NCBI GenBank assembly: GCA_025992705.1
Contig: DAJPGJ010000001.1
Coordinates: 186,001-250,000 of the forward strand
Length of the DNA stretch: 64,000 nucleotides
Direction of reading: 5' to 3'
DNA from: Coriobacteriaceae bacterium
GTDB taxonomy: Bacteria; Actinomycetota; Coriobacteriia; Coriobacteriales; QAMH01
Each line of letters opens with the position of its first letter. Within the stretch, counting starts at the first letter, position 1. The notes under the pieces are model-generated. The model searched no databases and had not been told where the DNA came from. It saw only the letters and a list, made by a program, of their open reading frames with translations. Made by a program: the position numbers and the translations under genes. Positions 53,043 to 60,802 of this stretch are shown piece by piece.

Positions 53043-53750
53043 ATGGTGCAGGATAGATATGAAGCCAAGCTACGCTTTGCCACGGCATTCGTAAAGCTTG
53101 CGACGGCGCAGCATCCTGACAAGGTTACGGTCGGACAGATCGTTGAGAAGGCAGGCAAGAATCGCAAGACCTTTTACTATCACTTCGAAGACAAGAACGC
53201 GCTGGTGAGATGGCTCTTTCGCTATGACATCGCATGCGAGCTCGAGCGCTACTTTCCCACACACGAGCTTGTGTTCGACGCTACCGGCGACGACGAGCAT
53301 CTGGCCGGTCTACCCTTCTATGCGAGGCACTTTCAGCAAAACGGCACGATTGACAACACCATGTTCTTCGAGGTGTTCTCACGCAGCCTCGAGAAGCACC
53401 GCGACTACTACCGTCAGGTGTTTTCGCACGTAGGCGGCGACAGCTTGGATAGCTACCTGCACCAGATTTACACTCCCTGCCTGAGAGAGGACGTGCTCTA
53501 CCTGATAGACCGTGAACTTGAGCTGCGCGGAGGAATCGACGCGCCGACGATCAAGAGCAAGATGGAGGAAAGCGCCGCTATCGACTTTCTTGCGGAGTTC
53601 TTCACCGGGTCCTTTATCTCGCGTGTTATCACAAGAATCCATGACACGGGCTTCAACAGGAGCATGCACGACATTGCTCCCTTCGAGAACGTCATACACG
53701 AGTCATTGCAGCTGATGATAGCCAAGCACTTGGGTCCAAGCGAGCACTAG
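53043..53750 (+). CDS. TetR/AcrR-family transcriptional regulator
   Basis: 235 residues. N-terminal TetR HTH (about 8-55: VTVGQIVEKAGKNRKTFYYHFEDKNALVRWLF), followed by an all-helical ligand domain with several aromatic residues. The HTH reads like the DhaS/TetR_C group. Likely senses a substrate of the adjacent Mo-enzyme cluster (inference). Its 3' end overlaps the convergent zinc-ribbon gene by 4 nt. Confidence 0.85.
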   Translation: MVQDRYEAKLRFATAFVKLATAQHPDKVTVGQIVEKAGKNRKTFYYHFEDKNALVRWLFRYDIACELERYFPTHELVFDATGDDEHLAGLPFYARHFQQNGTIDNTMFFEVFSRSLEKHRDYYRQVFSHVGGDSLDSYLHQIYTPCLREDVLYLIDRELELRGGIDAPTIKSKMEESAAIDFLAEFFTGSFISRVITRIHDTGFNRSMHDIAPFENVIHESLQLMIAKHLGPSEH

Positions 53751-53953
53751 CGATTGAACGCATCAACGGTGTCACCTGCTGCTGCGATTGCCCGCGCTCT
53801 TGCATTGTGCGGAAGGAACGTGTGGCAGGCGGGGCAGCTGATATCGGATTCTGCAACTTGAACGCCGCATTCCGGGCAGACATGCTCATGCTGGGCAGGG
53901 TCGCCCTCTTGCAGTCCCATGCAAGCTCCGCACATGACGCAGGGGATGCACAT
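53747..53953 (-). CDS. cysteine-rich zinc-ribbon mini-protein
   Basis: 68 residues. Eight cysteines in CxxC pairs (Cys2/Cys5, Cys8/Cys11, CPEC, CPAC) could hold two zinc or iron sites; the helical tail ends in Arg/Ala. AAAGGAG precedes the ATG. Convergent with the TetR gene. Resembles the 63-residue protein at 52711 in its CPEC segment, so the two may be paralogues. Confidence 0.75.
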   Translation of the reverse strand: MCIPCVMCGACMGLQEGDPAQHEHVCPECGVQVAESDISCPACHTFLPHNARARAIAAAGDTVDAFNR

Positions 53954-54060
53954 GCCGAGCTCCTTTCCTCGCGGGGAGGGGTCGTTCCCCCTTCTCTTAA
54001 GGATACCTTTCTTGGTCGCATCATGCCCTGGGCAACATGACGATTATGTGAGGGGGGGGG

Positions 54061-54098
54061 ATTTCTCGACTCCGCTTCGCTTCGCTCGAAATGACAGG
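54061..54098. repeat. TGTCATTTCGA-family element
   Basis: ATTTCTCGACTCCGCTTCGC then TTCGCTCGAAATGACA, following an eight-to-ten-base G-run. Lies 13 nt downstream (minus strand) of the ilvN stop. Confidence 0.7.
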
Positions 54099-54110
54099 GA
54101 GGCATGACGG

Positions 54111-54584
54111 CTAGTCGGTTGCTAGCGCGACCTTGCCGGTGCGGATCATCTCTTTGATGCCATAGGGGCCGAGGAGCGCCTCGAACGCCTCGATCCTTTC
54201 GGCGGTGTCCGTGAGCTCGATGATGAGCGAATCGGCCGCCCCGCCATCGACACGCGCGCCGAAGAGCCCTGCAAGCTCGATGATCTCGCCGCGCTTCTCG
54301 GGCTCGGCGCTCACCTTGAAGAGTACGAGCTCGCGTTCGATGTGATCCTTGTCGGTGAGATCGGTCACCTTGTACACGTTGATGAGCTTGTGAAGCTGCT
54401 TTGTCACCTGCTCGACGATGCGCTCATCGGCATCGACCACCATCGTCACGCGACTGCGCACGTCCTCCTCGGTGATGCTGACGGCGAGGGACTCGATGTT
54501 GAAGCCACGGCGCGCGATAAGACCGGCGATGCGGGCAAGCACGCCCGGTTTGTTGTCCACCCACACGGAAAGAATGCGTGACAT
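54111..54584 (-). CDS. ilvN: acetolactate synthase small (regulatory) subunit
   Basis: 157 residues from the ATG at 54584 (GAGGAG upstream). Two ACT-like domains: RILSVWVDNKPGVLARIAGLIARRGFNIESLAVS, then a C-terminal half including ELVLFKVSAEP. Binds valine and controls IlvB. Follows ilvB by 2 nt. Confidence 0.95.
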   Translation of the reverse strand: MSRILSVWVDNKPGVLARIAGLIARRGFNIESLAVSITEEDVRSRVTMVVDADERIVEQVTKQLHKLINVYKVTDLTDKDHIERELVLFKVSAEPEKRGEIIELAGLFGARVDGGAADSLIIELTDTAERIEAFEALLGPYGIKEMIRTGKVALATD

Positions 54585-54586
54585 GG

Positions 54587-56305
54587 CTACTCCTCGTCTC
54601 GCAGGTCTGACACGCCCTTGGCCGAGCCATCGCATGCGTCCTTGGGGTATACGTCCTCGTCACTCGCGATGGGAATCCACAGCAGCGCCGGCCCCTCGCT
54701 TGCGAGCCACTGCCGCATTGCCGCCTCGAGTTCCGACGGGCTCTCGACCTTGCGTGCGCTCCATCCGTAGGCACGGGCGAGCGCGACGAAATCGGGATTT
54801 CCGGTGAACAGGGTCTGGCTGTATCGCCTATCGTGGAACTGCTCTTGCATCTGGCGCACCATTCCCAGGCAACTGTTGTCGAGGAGCAGCACCTTGACCG
54901 GCAGCCCGTTCTCGTGAATCGTCGCCATCTCCTGAATGTTCATCTGGATGGAGCCATCGCCCGTGATGCAGATGACGCGGCTATCGGGCATGCCGAGCTG
55001 AGCACCCATTGCCGCCGGAAGCCCGAATCCCATCGTCCCCGCACCACCACTCGACACGAAGGTGCGCGGCCTCGTGGTGTGGAAGAGCTGGCTTGCCCAC
55101 ATCTGGTGCTGCCCCACGTCGGTGGTGAGAATGGTGTCGCGGTCTTTCGTGAGCTCGTCCAGCACCATCATCACCTGCTCGGGACGAATCGTGCCCTCGC
55201 CACGCATGTTGCGATGGGGCTTTTCCCGCTTCCATCGTGCGATGCTCTCGAGCCATGCGGAAGTCTGCGGCTGCGCATCGTTCTTGTGCAGCTCCTCGAC
55301 GAGAGCGGTGAGCACCGTCTTCACGTCGCCCACGATGGGGATGTCGGCGTGATGGTTCTTGCCTATTTCGGCGGGATCGATGTCGATGTGTATCACGTGC
55401 GCGTGCGGCGCGAATCCCTGCGCGTCACCCGTCGAACGGTTTGCGAAGCGCGTGCCCACGGCAAGCACGAGGTCGCTCTCGTGCATCGCCTCGTTTGCCG
55501 CCGGAAGCCCGTACATTCCCAGCATCCCCAGGTTGAGCGGACTGTCCTCGGGAAAGCCCCCTTTGCCGGTGAGCGTCGTCGCGACGGGAATCTGCATCGA
55601 CTCGGCAAGCTGCGTGAGCTCGGCCGTCGCTCCCGAGGCGATGACACCGCCTCCCGCGTAGATGACGGGGCGCTTCGCCTTCTCGATTGCGCGCGCCGCC
55701 TGCTTCACCTGCTTGCTGTTGCCCTTGTACGTGGGCTTGTACGACTGGAGTTTGACCTCGGCGGGATAGCTATACGCAACGTCGAGCTCACGCGCGAGGT
55801 TGCTTGGAATGTCGATGACCACGGGGCCCGGACGCCCAGTCGAGGCGATGTGATATGCCTGGGCGATGGTCGCGGGGATGTCGGCCGCGTCCTTGACGAG
55901 ATAGCTGTGCTTCACGATGGGAAGCGTGATGCCCGTCATGTCCGACTCTTGGAACGCATCGCTGCCCAGCGCGTCGGTGGGAACCTGACCGGTGATGACG
56001 ACGAGCGGGATGGAGTCCATGTACGCCGTCGCGATGCCCGTAACCGTGTTGGTAGCACCGGGACCGCTCGTGACAATGACGGTGCCGGCCCTGCCGGTTG
56101 CGCGCGCGTAGCCATCGGCGGCATGCACCGCACCCTGCTCGTGGCGCACGAGAATGTGATTGAGCTTCTCGCTATCGTAAAGCGCGTCGTAGATGTCGAG
56201 CGCATGGCCACCAGGGTAGCCGAAGACGAATTCGACGCCGGCATCTTCTAGCGCCTTTATGAGGCACTGCGCGCCGCTCATCTTCGTTTCGTTGTGTTTG
56301 CTCAT
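54587..56305 (-). CDS. ilvB: acetolactate synthase large subunit
   Basis: 572 residues. ThDP enzyme with FGYPGGHALDIYDAL, catalytic Glu in VRHEQGAVHAADGYAR, GPGATN, and the ThDP motif TGDGSIQMNIQE...NNSCLGMV (here LLLDNSCLGMV). Joins two pyruvates, or pyruvate and 2-oxobutyrate, at the start of branched-chain synthesis; leuA downstream in the pathway is at 19.3 kb. The weak ribosome site (GAGGGAAATGACGATACAGCG) and long spacing suggest that a leader feature may matter. Confidence 0.96.
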   Translation of the reverse strand: MSKHNETKMSGAQCLIKALEDAGVEFVFGYPGGHALDIYDALYDSEKLNHILVRHEQGAVHAADGYARATGRAGTVIVTSGPGATNTVTGIATAYMDSIPLVVITGQVPTDALGSDAFQESDMTGITLPIVKHSYLVKDAADIPATIAQAYHIASTGRPGPVVIDIPSNLARELDVAYSYPAEVKLQSYKPTYKGNSKQVKQAARAIEKAKRPVIYAGGGVIASGATAELTQLAESMQIPVATTLTGKGGFPEDSPLNLGMLGMYGLPAANEAMHESDLVLAVGTRFANRSTGDAQGFAPHAHVIHIDIDPAEIGKNHHADIPIVGDVKTVLTALVEELHKNDAQPQTSAWLESIARWKREKPHRNMRGEGTIRPEQVMMVLDELTKDRDTILTTDVGQHQMWASQLFHTTRPRTFVSSGGAGTMGFGLPAAMGAQLGMPDSRVICITGDGSIQMNIQEMATIHENGLPVKVLLLDNSCLGMVRQMQEQFHDRRYSQTLFTGNPDFVALARAYGWSARKVESPSELEAAMRQWLASEGPALLWIPIASDEDVYPKDACDGSAKGVSDLRDEE

Positions 56306-56356
56306 CGCTGTATCGTCATTTCCCTCGTCATTGGGCTTTGATAGCGTAATTTACGT

Positions 56357-56396
56357 ATTATAGCGTGTGGGACAAATGGACAGGTCATTTGTCCCA
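56357..56396 (-). promoter_or_regulatory. ilvB -10 box overlapped by a GGGACAAATG palindrome
   Basis: On the minus strand TATAAT (56357-56362) lies about 52 nt before the ilvB start. Just upstream is the palindrome GGGACAAATG...CATTTGTCCC (56369-56395), covering the usual -15 to -35 interval. No good -35 is present. The palindrome belongs to the ACAGGTC/TTTGTCCC family also found inside rlmKL. Confidence 0.5.
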
Positions 56397-56424
56397 GTTT
56401 CGACCGGGGATGCGTGGCGTGCCC

Positions 56425-56527
56425 TTGTCATCTCGACTGAAGCCCGATTGCCCTCCCCTTGTCATTTCGATCGGAGCCGCCGATAGGCGGCGCAGTGGAG
56501 AAATCTCGCCATTTCGATCGAAATGAC
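56425..56527. repeat. TGTCATTTCGA-family composite element
   Basis: Four words of the family: TTGTCATCTCGA, TTGTCATTTCGA, and an inverted CATTTCGATCGAAATG at the right end. The right edge touches the TauE stop codon. Confidence 0.65.
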
Positions 56528-56528
56528 A

Positions 56529-57428
56529 TTACAGCAGGCTGAACTCGTTTATCACGAGCATCACAGCCGCCACGGCAAGCAGGCCGGCGAAGATGAAACG
56601 CAGCGTGCGCTCGGGTACCCGCGGTACGAGACGAGCGCCGAGCACGGCACCGGGAATGGCACCCACGCACAGCATGATGCCCGCAAGGTAGTCGATGTGA
56701 CCGAGGAAGGCCTGCTGGATGACGCCGGGGATGGCGAGGATGATGATGGCGATGAGCGACGTGCCCGAGGTGCGCTTCATGGGAATGCCGAGCCATGCCG
56801 TCATGAGCGGAACCATGATGAAGCCGCCGCCCACGCCCACATAGCCCGAAGCGAACCCGGCTATGAGGCCTATCACCACCGCAAGCGCGACGTTTTTGCG
56901 CGTGAACGCAAATGCGCAGGGAGATGTCTGCTCAGCTTCGAACGCACCGTAAGGGTCCGTCCCCTTATTGCCAGTCGGCGTTGCGGGGTCCGGCGTTGCG
57001 GGGTCTGTCCCCTTTTGCCCACTTGCGGCGGAAGGGTCTGTCCCCCTCTTTCCCATGCGCAGCGCCTTTCGCAACATGGTGAAGGCGGAGTAGACGATGA
57101 TGATGGCAGCGGCCAGCATGATGAGCCATGAAGGGGAAATCGACCCCAGGTACACACCTGCCGACGAGGTAACCGCACCAGCAATGCCCAGGAGTAGCCC
57201 CAGCTTGGGAAAGCAACCCCGTGCGCGGATGTGCGTGATAGCTCCTGCAAGCGAGATCGGGATAATCGCAAAGAGCGAGGTCGCCGTGGCCATGAAGGCA
57301 TCGAGCCCATAGCCCAATCGCAGAACGGGAACCATGATGGTGCCGCCGCCAATGCCGAGCATTCCGGAAAGCACGCCGATGCCAATGCCGACAAGGATGA
57401 GCACGATAGATGTGATGATGATTTCCAT
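56529..57428 (-). CDS. TauE/SafE-family sulfite/organic-anion exporter with in-frame repeat insert
   Basis: 299 residues. About eight membrane helices in two halves, each opening with a Gly-rich TauE motif (GIGIGVLSGMLGIGGGTIMVPVL; GFASGYVGVGGGFIMVPLM). The middle cytoplasmic loop (about 128-165) is unusual: three KGTDP-like words encoded by GGGTCTGTCCCC repeats. The helices are intact. Family members export sulfite, sulfoacetate or similar anions; substrate unknown. No clear ribosome site; a 66-bp palindrome lies just upstream. Confidence 0.85.
   Translation of the reverse strand: MEIIITSIVLILVGIGIGVLSGMLGIGGGTIMVPVLRLGYGLDAFMATATSLFAIIPISLAGAITHIRARGCFPKLGLLLGIAGAVTSSAGVYLGSISPSWLIMLAAAIIIVYSAFTMLRKALRMGKRGTDPSAASGQKGTDPATPDPATPTGNKGTDPYGAFEAEQTSPCAFAFTRKNVALAVVIGLIAGFASGYVGVGGGFIMVPLMTAWLGIPMKRTSGTSLIAIIILAIPGVIQQAFLGHIDYLAGIMLCVGAIPGAVLGARLVPRVPERTLRFIFAGLLAVAAVMLVINEFSLL
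56953..57047. repeat. GGGTCTGTCCCC repeats inside the TauE gene
   Basis: Three copies of GGGTC(C/T)GTCCCC (56953, 57001 and 57034) with near-copies of CGGCGTTGCGGGGTC between them. Read in frame on the minus strand they give KGTDP-type words. The insert lies in the loop between the two halves of the permease. Confidence 0.85.
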
Positions 57429-57460
57429 GGGCTACATGATAAGCGAATGCCGAAGACGGA

Positions 57461-57526
57461 TGTGTCAGGGGGTCAGACCCCTTGGCACATGGATCCATGT
57501 GCCAAGGGGTCTGACCCCCTGACACA
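57461..57526. repeat. perfect 66-bp palindrome (GGGGTCAGACCCC family)
   Basis: Each 33-base half is the exact complement of the other with no loop: TGTGTCAGGGGGTCAGACC at one edge, GGATCC at the centre, and its complement at the other edge. Lies between the coiled-coil hydrolase gene and TauE, 33 nt upstream of the TauE start. Confidence 0.92.
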
Positions 57527-57548
57527 TCCCCTCCACTCCATCTGCCTA

Positions 57549-58610
57549 CTAGATCTGGGCCATTTGCTCGGCGCAGCTGTTGTACCAATGTCCGGGATTC
57601 GAGGGGCAATACGTAGCAGCAGCCTCACGCGTGAGATAGCCGCCGTACAGCGAGCCTCCGAGTGCGGAAACGACTCTGTTGATGCCCTCTTCCCATGAGC
57701 CAAAGCTGTAACTACCGTAACCCCAGGCGTTGTGCGAGCGGAAGCAGACGGCGCCTTTGCTGCTCTCCACATACGAAATCGCCGGCGCCCAACGCGGGTC
57801 AACGCCATTATCCCAAGCAGCCGCTGCGTAGTACTCGCCCGTACCCGCCATGGGCGAGCCCGAAAGGTACGCATCGATGCGCGGTGCCCAGTCGCTCACG
57901 AAGTCGGACTTATCCGCCGACCAGCCCACATGCGAGGCGCTGGCCGATGATGCCGCATTGCTCGCCACACTCGCGGCTTGTTTCTCGTCGGCGCTCGCCG
58001 AATCCGAATTGATGACGTACTGGCTTGCCTGTTGCTCGGCAGCCTGAGCAGCGGCAGCACGAGCCGCCACGCGCTCGCGGGCCTCGCGGGCTTGTTGCAG
58101 CGAATCGAGCGCATCCTGGGCGGCCTTGTCGACATTCGCCTTGTCGTTTGCGAGCTTCTCTCGAGCATTCTTGAGCTCGGACTCCATTTGGATGGCGCTT
58201 TGGATCTCCGTCGTGTTGTACTCGATGATCCAATTGTACGAATCGACAATCGCAAGCATGTCGGTGACGCTCGTTGACTCGAGCAGCATCATGAGCACGC
58301 TCGATGAATCGTACTCGTACTTGTAGAGCGCTCGTATGCTCTCGTCAGAACGCTCGCGCTGGGCGGGAAGCTTTGCTTCGAGCTCCGCTATACGCGCATC
58401 GAGTGTCGCTATCTCGGCCGTTAGCTCTTCCTGGCGCGAGATGGCGTCGTTATAGGCATCGGCACTGGACTTGACTTGTGCCTCGAGAGCCTCAGCTTCT
58501 TCATCTGCGAGGGATGTCTGCACAAACCCGCCGCTGGCAAGACAAATCACAAGCGCCAACAAAGATGAAAGCGCGAGAATGATGCCTCGGTTGAGTGCAT
58601 GTTGCAGCAA
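57549..58610 (-). CDS. secreted coiled-coil (PcsB-like) protein with lysozyme-like domain
   Basis: 353 residues, TTG start preceded by GAGG. Signal peptide (about 1-35, ending SLADEE), a long coiled coil (about 38-130 and 140-195), an Ala/Ser-rich linker (about 200-230), and a C-terminal domain (about 240-353: YYAAAAWDNGVDPRWAPAISYVESSKGA...NAWGYGSYSFGSWEEGI) like lytic-transglycosylase/lysozyme folds, with Glu in YVESSKG as the likely acid. PcsB-type coiled coils usually answer to FtsEX. Acts on peptidoglycan at division. Confidence 0.78.
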   Translation of the reverse strand: MLQHALNRGIILALSSLLALVICLASGGFVQTSLADEEAEALEAQVKSSADAYNDAISRQEELTAEIATLDARIAELEAKLPAQRERSDESIRALYKYEYDSSSVLMMLLESTSVTDMLAIVDSYNWIIEYNTTEIQSAIQMESELKNAREKLANDKANVDKAAQDALDSLQQAREARERVAARAAAAQAAEQQASQYVINSDSASADEKQAASVASNAASSASASHVGWSADKSDFVSDWAPRIDAYLSGSPMAGTGEYYAAAAWDNGVDPRWAPAISYVESSKGAVCFRSHNAWGYGSYSFGSWEEGINRVVSALGGSLYGGYLTREAAATYCPSNPGHWYNSCAEQMAQI

Positions 58611-58771
58611 GAAATAACCTCATTTACGCTTCGTTTACGTGCATGCGGGATATAACTGTAGCGTAAGCTAGCAATATGCTCAAAAGCCGTCACATTCCCT
58701 ACATATCCGCTTCACAACTGCAAAAGAGGCGTTCGCGAACAATCCCGTCCCATCAAAAGGGGAGCAGTCAC

Positions 58772-58862
58772 TGTCATTTCGAGCGAAGCGACCGCAGAGT
58801 CGAGAGGCGGCAGGAGAGATTCCTCGACTTCGCGACCTTCGGTCGCTTCGCTCGGAATGACA
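58772..58862. repeat. TGTCATTTCGA-family paired palindrome
   Basis: TGTCATTTCGAGCGAAGCGA on the left and TCGCTTCGCTCGGAATGACA on the right are inverted copies around a GC-rich centre that contains GATTCCTCGACTTCGCGACC. The 341-nt gap 58611-58951 holds this element, a further half-copy near 58873-58896 and the serC terminator; no gene. Confidence 0.85.
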
Positions 58863-58895
58863 GGGGGGGGGCATCGTTGCTTCGCCCGGAATGAC

Positions 58896-58924
58896 AAGGG
58901 CGCTCGCATAATGCGGGCGCCCTT
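58896..58924 (-). terminator. stem-loop after serC
   Basis: AAGGGCGC pairs with GCGCCCTT, with an inner CGCAT/ATGCG stem. Lies 27 nt beyond the serC stop on the minus strand; only a short T-run follows. Confidence 0.6.
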
Positions 58925-58951
58925 CCGATGCGTCAAGTTGCGCGTTTGCCC

Positions 58952-60034
58952 CTACTTGTTGTTGGCCGCCTCGAACTCGCGCATGAAGTCGACGAGCGCC
59001 TGCACGCCCTCGATGGGCATGGCGTTGTAGATGCTCGCGCGCATGCCACCCACGCTGCGATGACCCTTGATGTTGGCCAGACCGGCAGCGGTCGCCTCGG
59101 CGATGAACTTCTTGTCGAGGTCCTCGTCGCCCGTGATGAACGGTACGTTCATGATGGAGCGGTCCTTGGGATTGACCGTGCTCGAGAAAAGATCACTCGC
59201 GTCGAGGTAATCGTAGAGAAGCTTGGCCTTGGCCTCGTTGCGCTCTTTCATGACCTCGAGACCACCCAGCTCCTTGATCCACTTGAACACGAGGCCGCAC
59301 ATGTAGATGCCGTAGCTCGGCGGCGTGTTGTAGAGGCTGCCGCTGTCCGCATGCGTCTTGAAACGAAGCATGGTGGGCACGCCGGGAAGGTCGTCGGGGA
59401 TGAGGTCCTCGCGCACGATGACGATCTGCACGCCGGCAGGGCCGCAGTTCTTCTGCACGCCGGCGTGGATGAGGCCGTACTTGCTCACGTCGACCGGCTC
59501 GGAAAGGAACATGGAGCTCTGGTCGGACACGAGCACGTGACCCTTGGTGTTGGGCAGCGTGTAGATGCGATTGCCATAGACAGTCTCATTTTCGCAAATG
59601 TAGACGAAGGATGCATCATCGCGAATGTCAAGGTCGGAGAGGTCGGGAATCCACGAGAAGTTGTCGCCCTCGCCGTTGACCAACAGCTTGGGATCACCGA
59701 GGATCTGGGCCTCCTTGTATGCCTTCTTGGACCAACCGCCGGTGACGATGTAGTCGGCCTTGCCGTTGGTGGCGAGGTTCATGAACACCGATGCGAAGAG
59801 CAGGGAGTCACCACCCTGCAGGAAGAGCACCTTGTAGTTGTCCGGAATGGACAACAGCTCACGCAGGTCTTGCTCGGCCTCGGTGATGATCTTCGTGAAC
59901 GCAGCCGAACGATGGCTCATCTCCATGACGGACATGCCGGTGCCCTCGTAATCGAGCATCTCGCTCGCCGCTTGCTTCAGAACCTCCTCGGGGAGAACCG
60001 CCGGACCGGCGGAAAAATTGTACACGCGTGCCAT
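58952..60034 (-). CDS. serC: phosphoserine aminotransferase
   Basis: 360 residues from the ATG at 60034 (GAAAGGAA upstream). Starts ARVYNFSAGPAVLPEEVL, has the GGWSKKAYKEA PLP region and a Ser/Asp/Lys set typical of class V aminotransferases (SDQSSMFLSEPVDVSKYG; the Lys of the last segment is at the expected internal-aldimine position). Converts phosphohydroxypyruvate to phosphoserine, the step after serA. Monocistronic. Confidence 0.95.
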   Translation of the reverse strand: MARVYNFSAGPAVLPEEVLKQAASEMLDYEGTGMSVMEMSHRSAAFTKIITEAEQDLRELLSIPDNYKVLFLQGGDSLLFASVFMNLATNGKADYIVTGGWSKKAYKEAQILGDPKLLVNGEGDNFSWIPDLSDLDIRDDASFVYICENETVYGNRIYTLPNTKGHVLVSDQSSMFLSEPVDVSKYGLIHAGVQKNCGPAGVQIVIVREDLIPDDLPGVPTMLRFKTHADSGSLYNTPPSYGIYMCGLVFKWIKELGGLEVMKERNEAKAKLLYDYLDASDLFSSTVNPKDRSIMNVPFITGDEDLDKKFIAEATAAGLANIKGHRSVGGMRASIYNAMPIEGVQALVDFMREFEAANNK

Positions 60035-60141
60035 GGGTTGATGTTCCTTTCGTCCAACTACAGTTGATAATCTGCACATACTAGCACTTCGATAAACACG
60101 ACCATGTGCAAAAAGCACAGAGTAGCCAATGTGCTACGACA

Positions 60142-60168
60142 AAGGGGCCGGGCAGCGCCCGACCCCTT
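60142..60168 (-). terminator. stem-loop after hpf
   Basis: AAGGGGCCGGGC pairs with GCCCGACCCCTT (one mismatch) around a 3-nt loop, 28 nt beyond the hpf stop on the minus strand, followed by TTTGT. Confidence 0.65.
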
Positions 60169-60195
60169 GCTCAAAACGATGACGTGTCTTATTGC

Positions 60196-60771
60196 CTATG
60201 CGTTGATGATCGGCCTGATGATGCCGTAACCGCCATTCTTGCGATGGTAGATGACCTGGATCTGATGCGCGTCCTGGTCGAAGTAGACGAAGAAGTCATG
60301 GCCAAGCAGGTCGGTCTGCACGAGTGCATGCTCCTCGGTCATAGGCTCCATCTCGACTTCCTTCAGACGCACGAGCAAGTCGTCGTCTTCCTCGGGCTCG
60401 GTCGGGATGACATCGGGGATGTCCAGCTCGTCGGGCTGGAGATGGCGGATGCTACCCCTGCCGCCACGGCGCTCCACGATCCTCGTCTTGTACTTGCGCA
60501 GCTGACGGGCAACCTTGTCGGATGCCAGGTCGATGGCCGCGTACATGTCCTCGGCGGACTCGGCCACGCGAATGACGGCGCCCTTGGCATTGACCGTGAC
60601 CTCGCAAATGGCGTTGAGCGAAATGGCCGGGTTCTTCTCGGTACGCAGGACGACCTCCGCGTCCATGGCAGCACTGTCGAATACCTCGAGCGAGCGCCCG
60701 ATCTTTTCGTCAACGTAGTCCTTGATAGCGGGAGTGACGTTCATCTTTCGTCCCGAAACTGTGATAGCCAT
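60196..60771 (-). CDS. hpf: ribosome hibernation-promoting factor, long form
   Basis: 191 residues from the ATG at 60771, with a perfect AAGGAGG. N-terminal HPF/RaiA domain (about 1-100: VTPAIKDYVDEKIGRSLEVFD; VNAKGAVIRVAESAEDMYAAID), then a charged linker, then the C-terminal S30AE_C dimerisation domain (about 130-191: LVRLKEVEMEPMTEEHALVQ, LLGHDFFVYFDQDAHQIQVIYHRKNGGYGII). The long form pairs 70S ribosomes into 100S particles in stationary phase. Lies 31 nt downstream of the solute-binding gene. Confidence 0.94.
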   Translation of the reverse strand: MAITVSGRKMNVTPAIKDYVDEKIGRSLEVFDSAAMDAEVVLRTEKNPAISLNAICEVTVNAKGAVIRVAESAEDMYAAIDLASDKVARQLRKYKTRIVERRGGRGSIRHLQPDELDIPDVIPTEPEEDDDLLVRLKEVEMEPMTEEHALVQTDLLGHDFFVYFDQDAHQIQVIYHRKNGGYGIIRPIINA

Positions 60772-60802
60772 GATAGACCTCCTTGATCGTGGGTTGTTCG
60801 TT

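Noticed and set aside
54833..56251. 472-residue frame opposite ilvB
   Set aside because: Antisense to a complete ilvB; composition typical of complementary GC-rich frames.
58676..58894. 72-residue frame in the serC-hydrolase gap
   Set aside because: It consists of TGTCATTTCGA-family repeat DNA, not a conserved protein.
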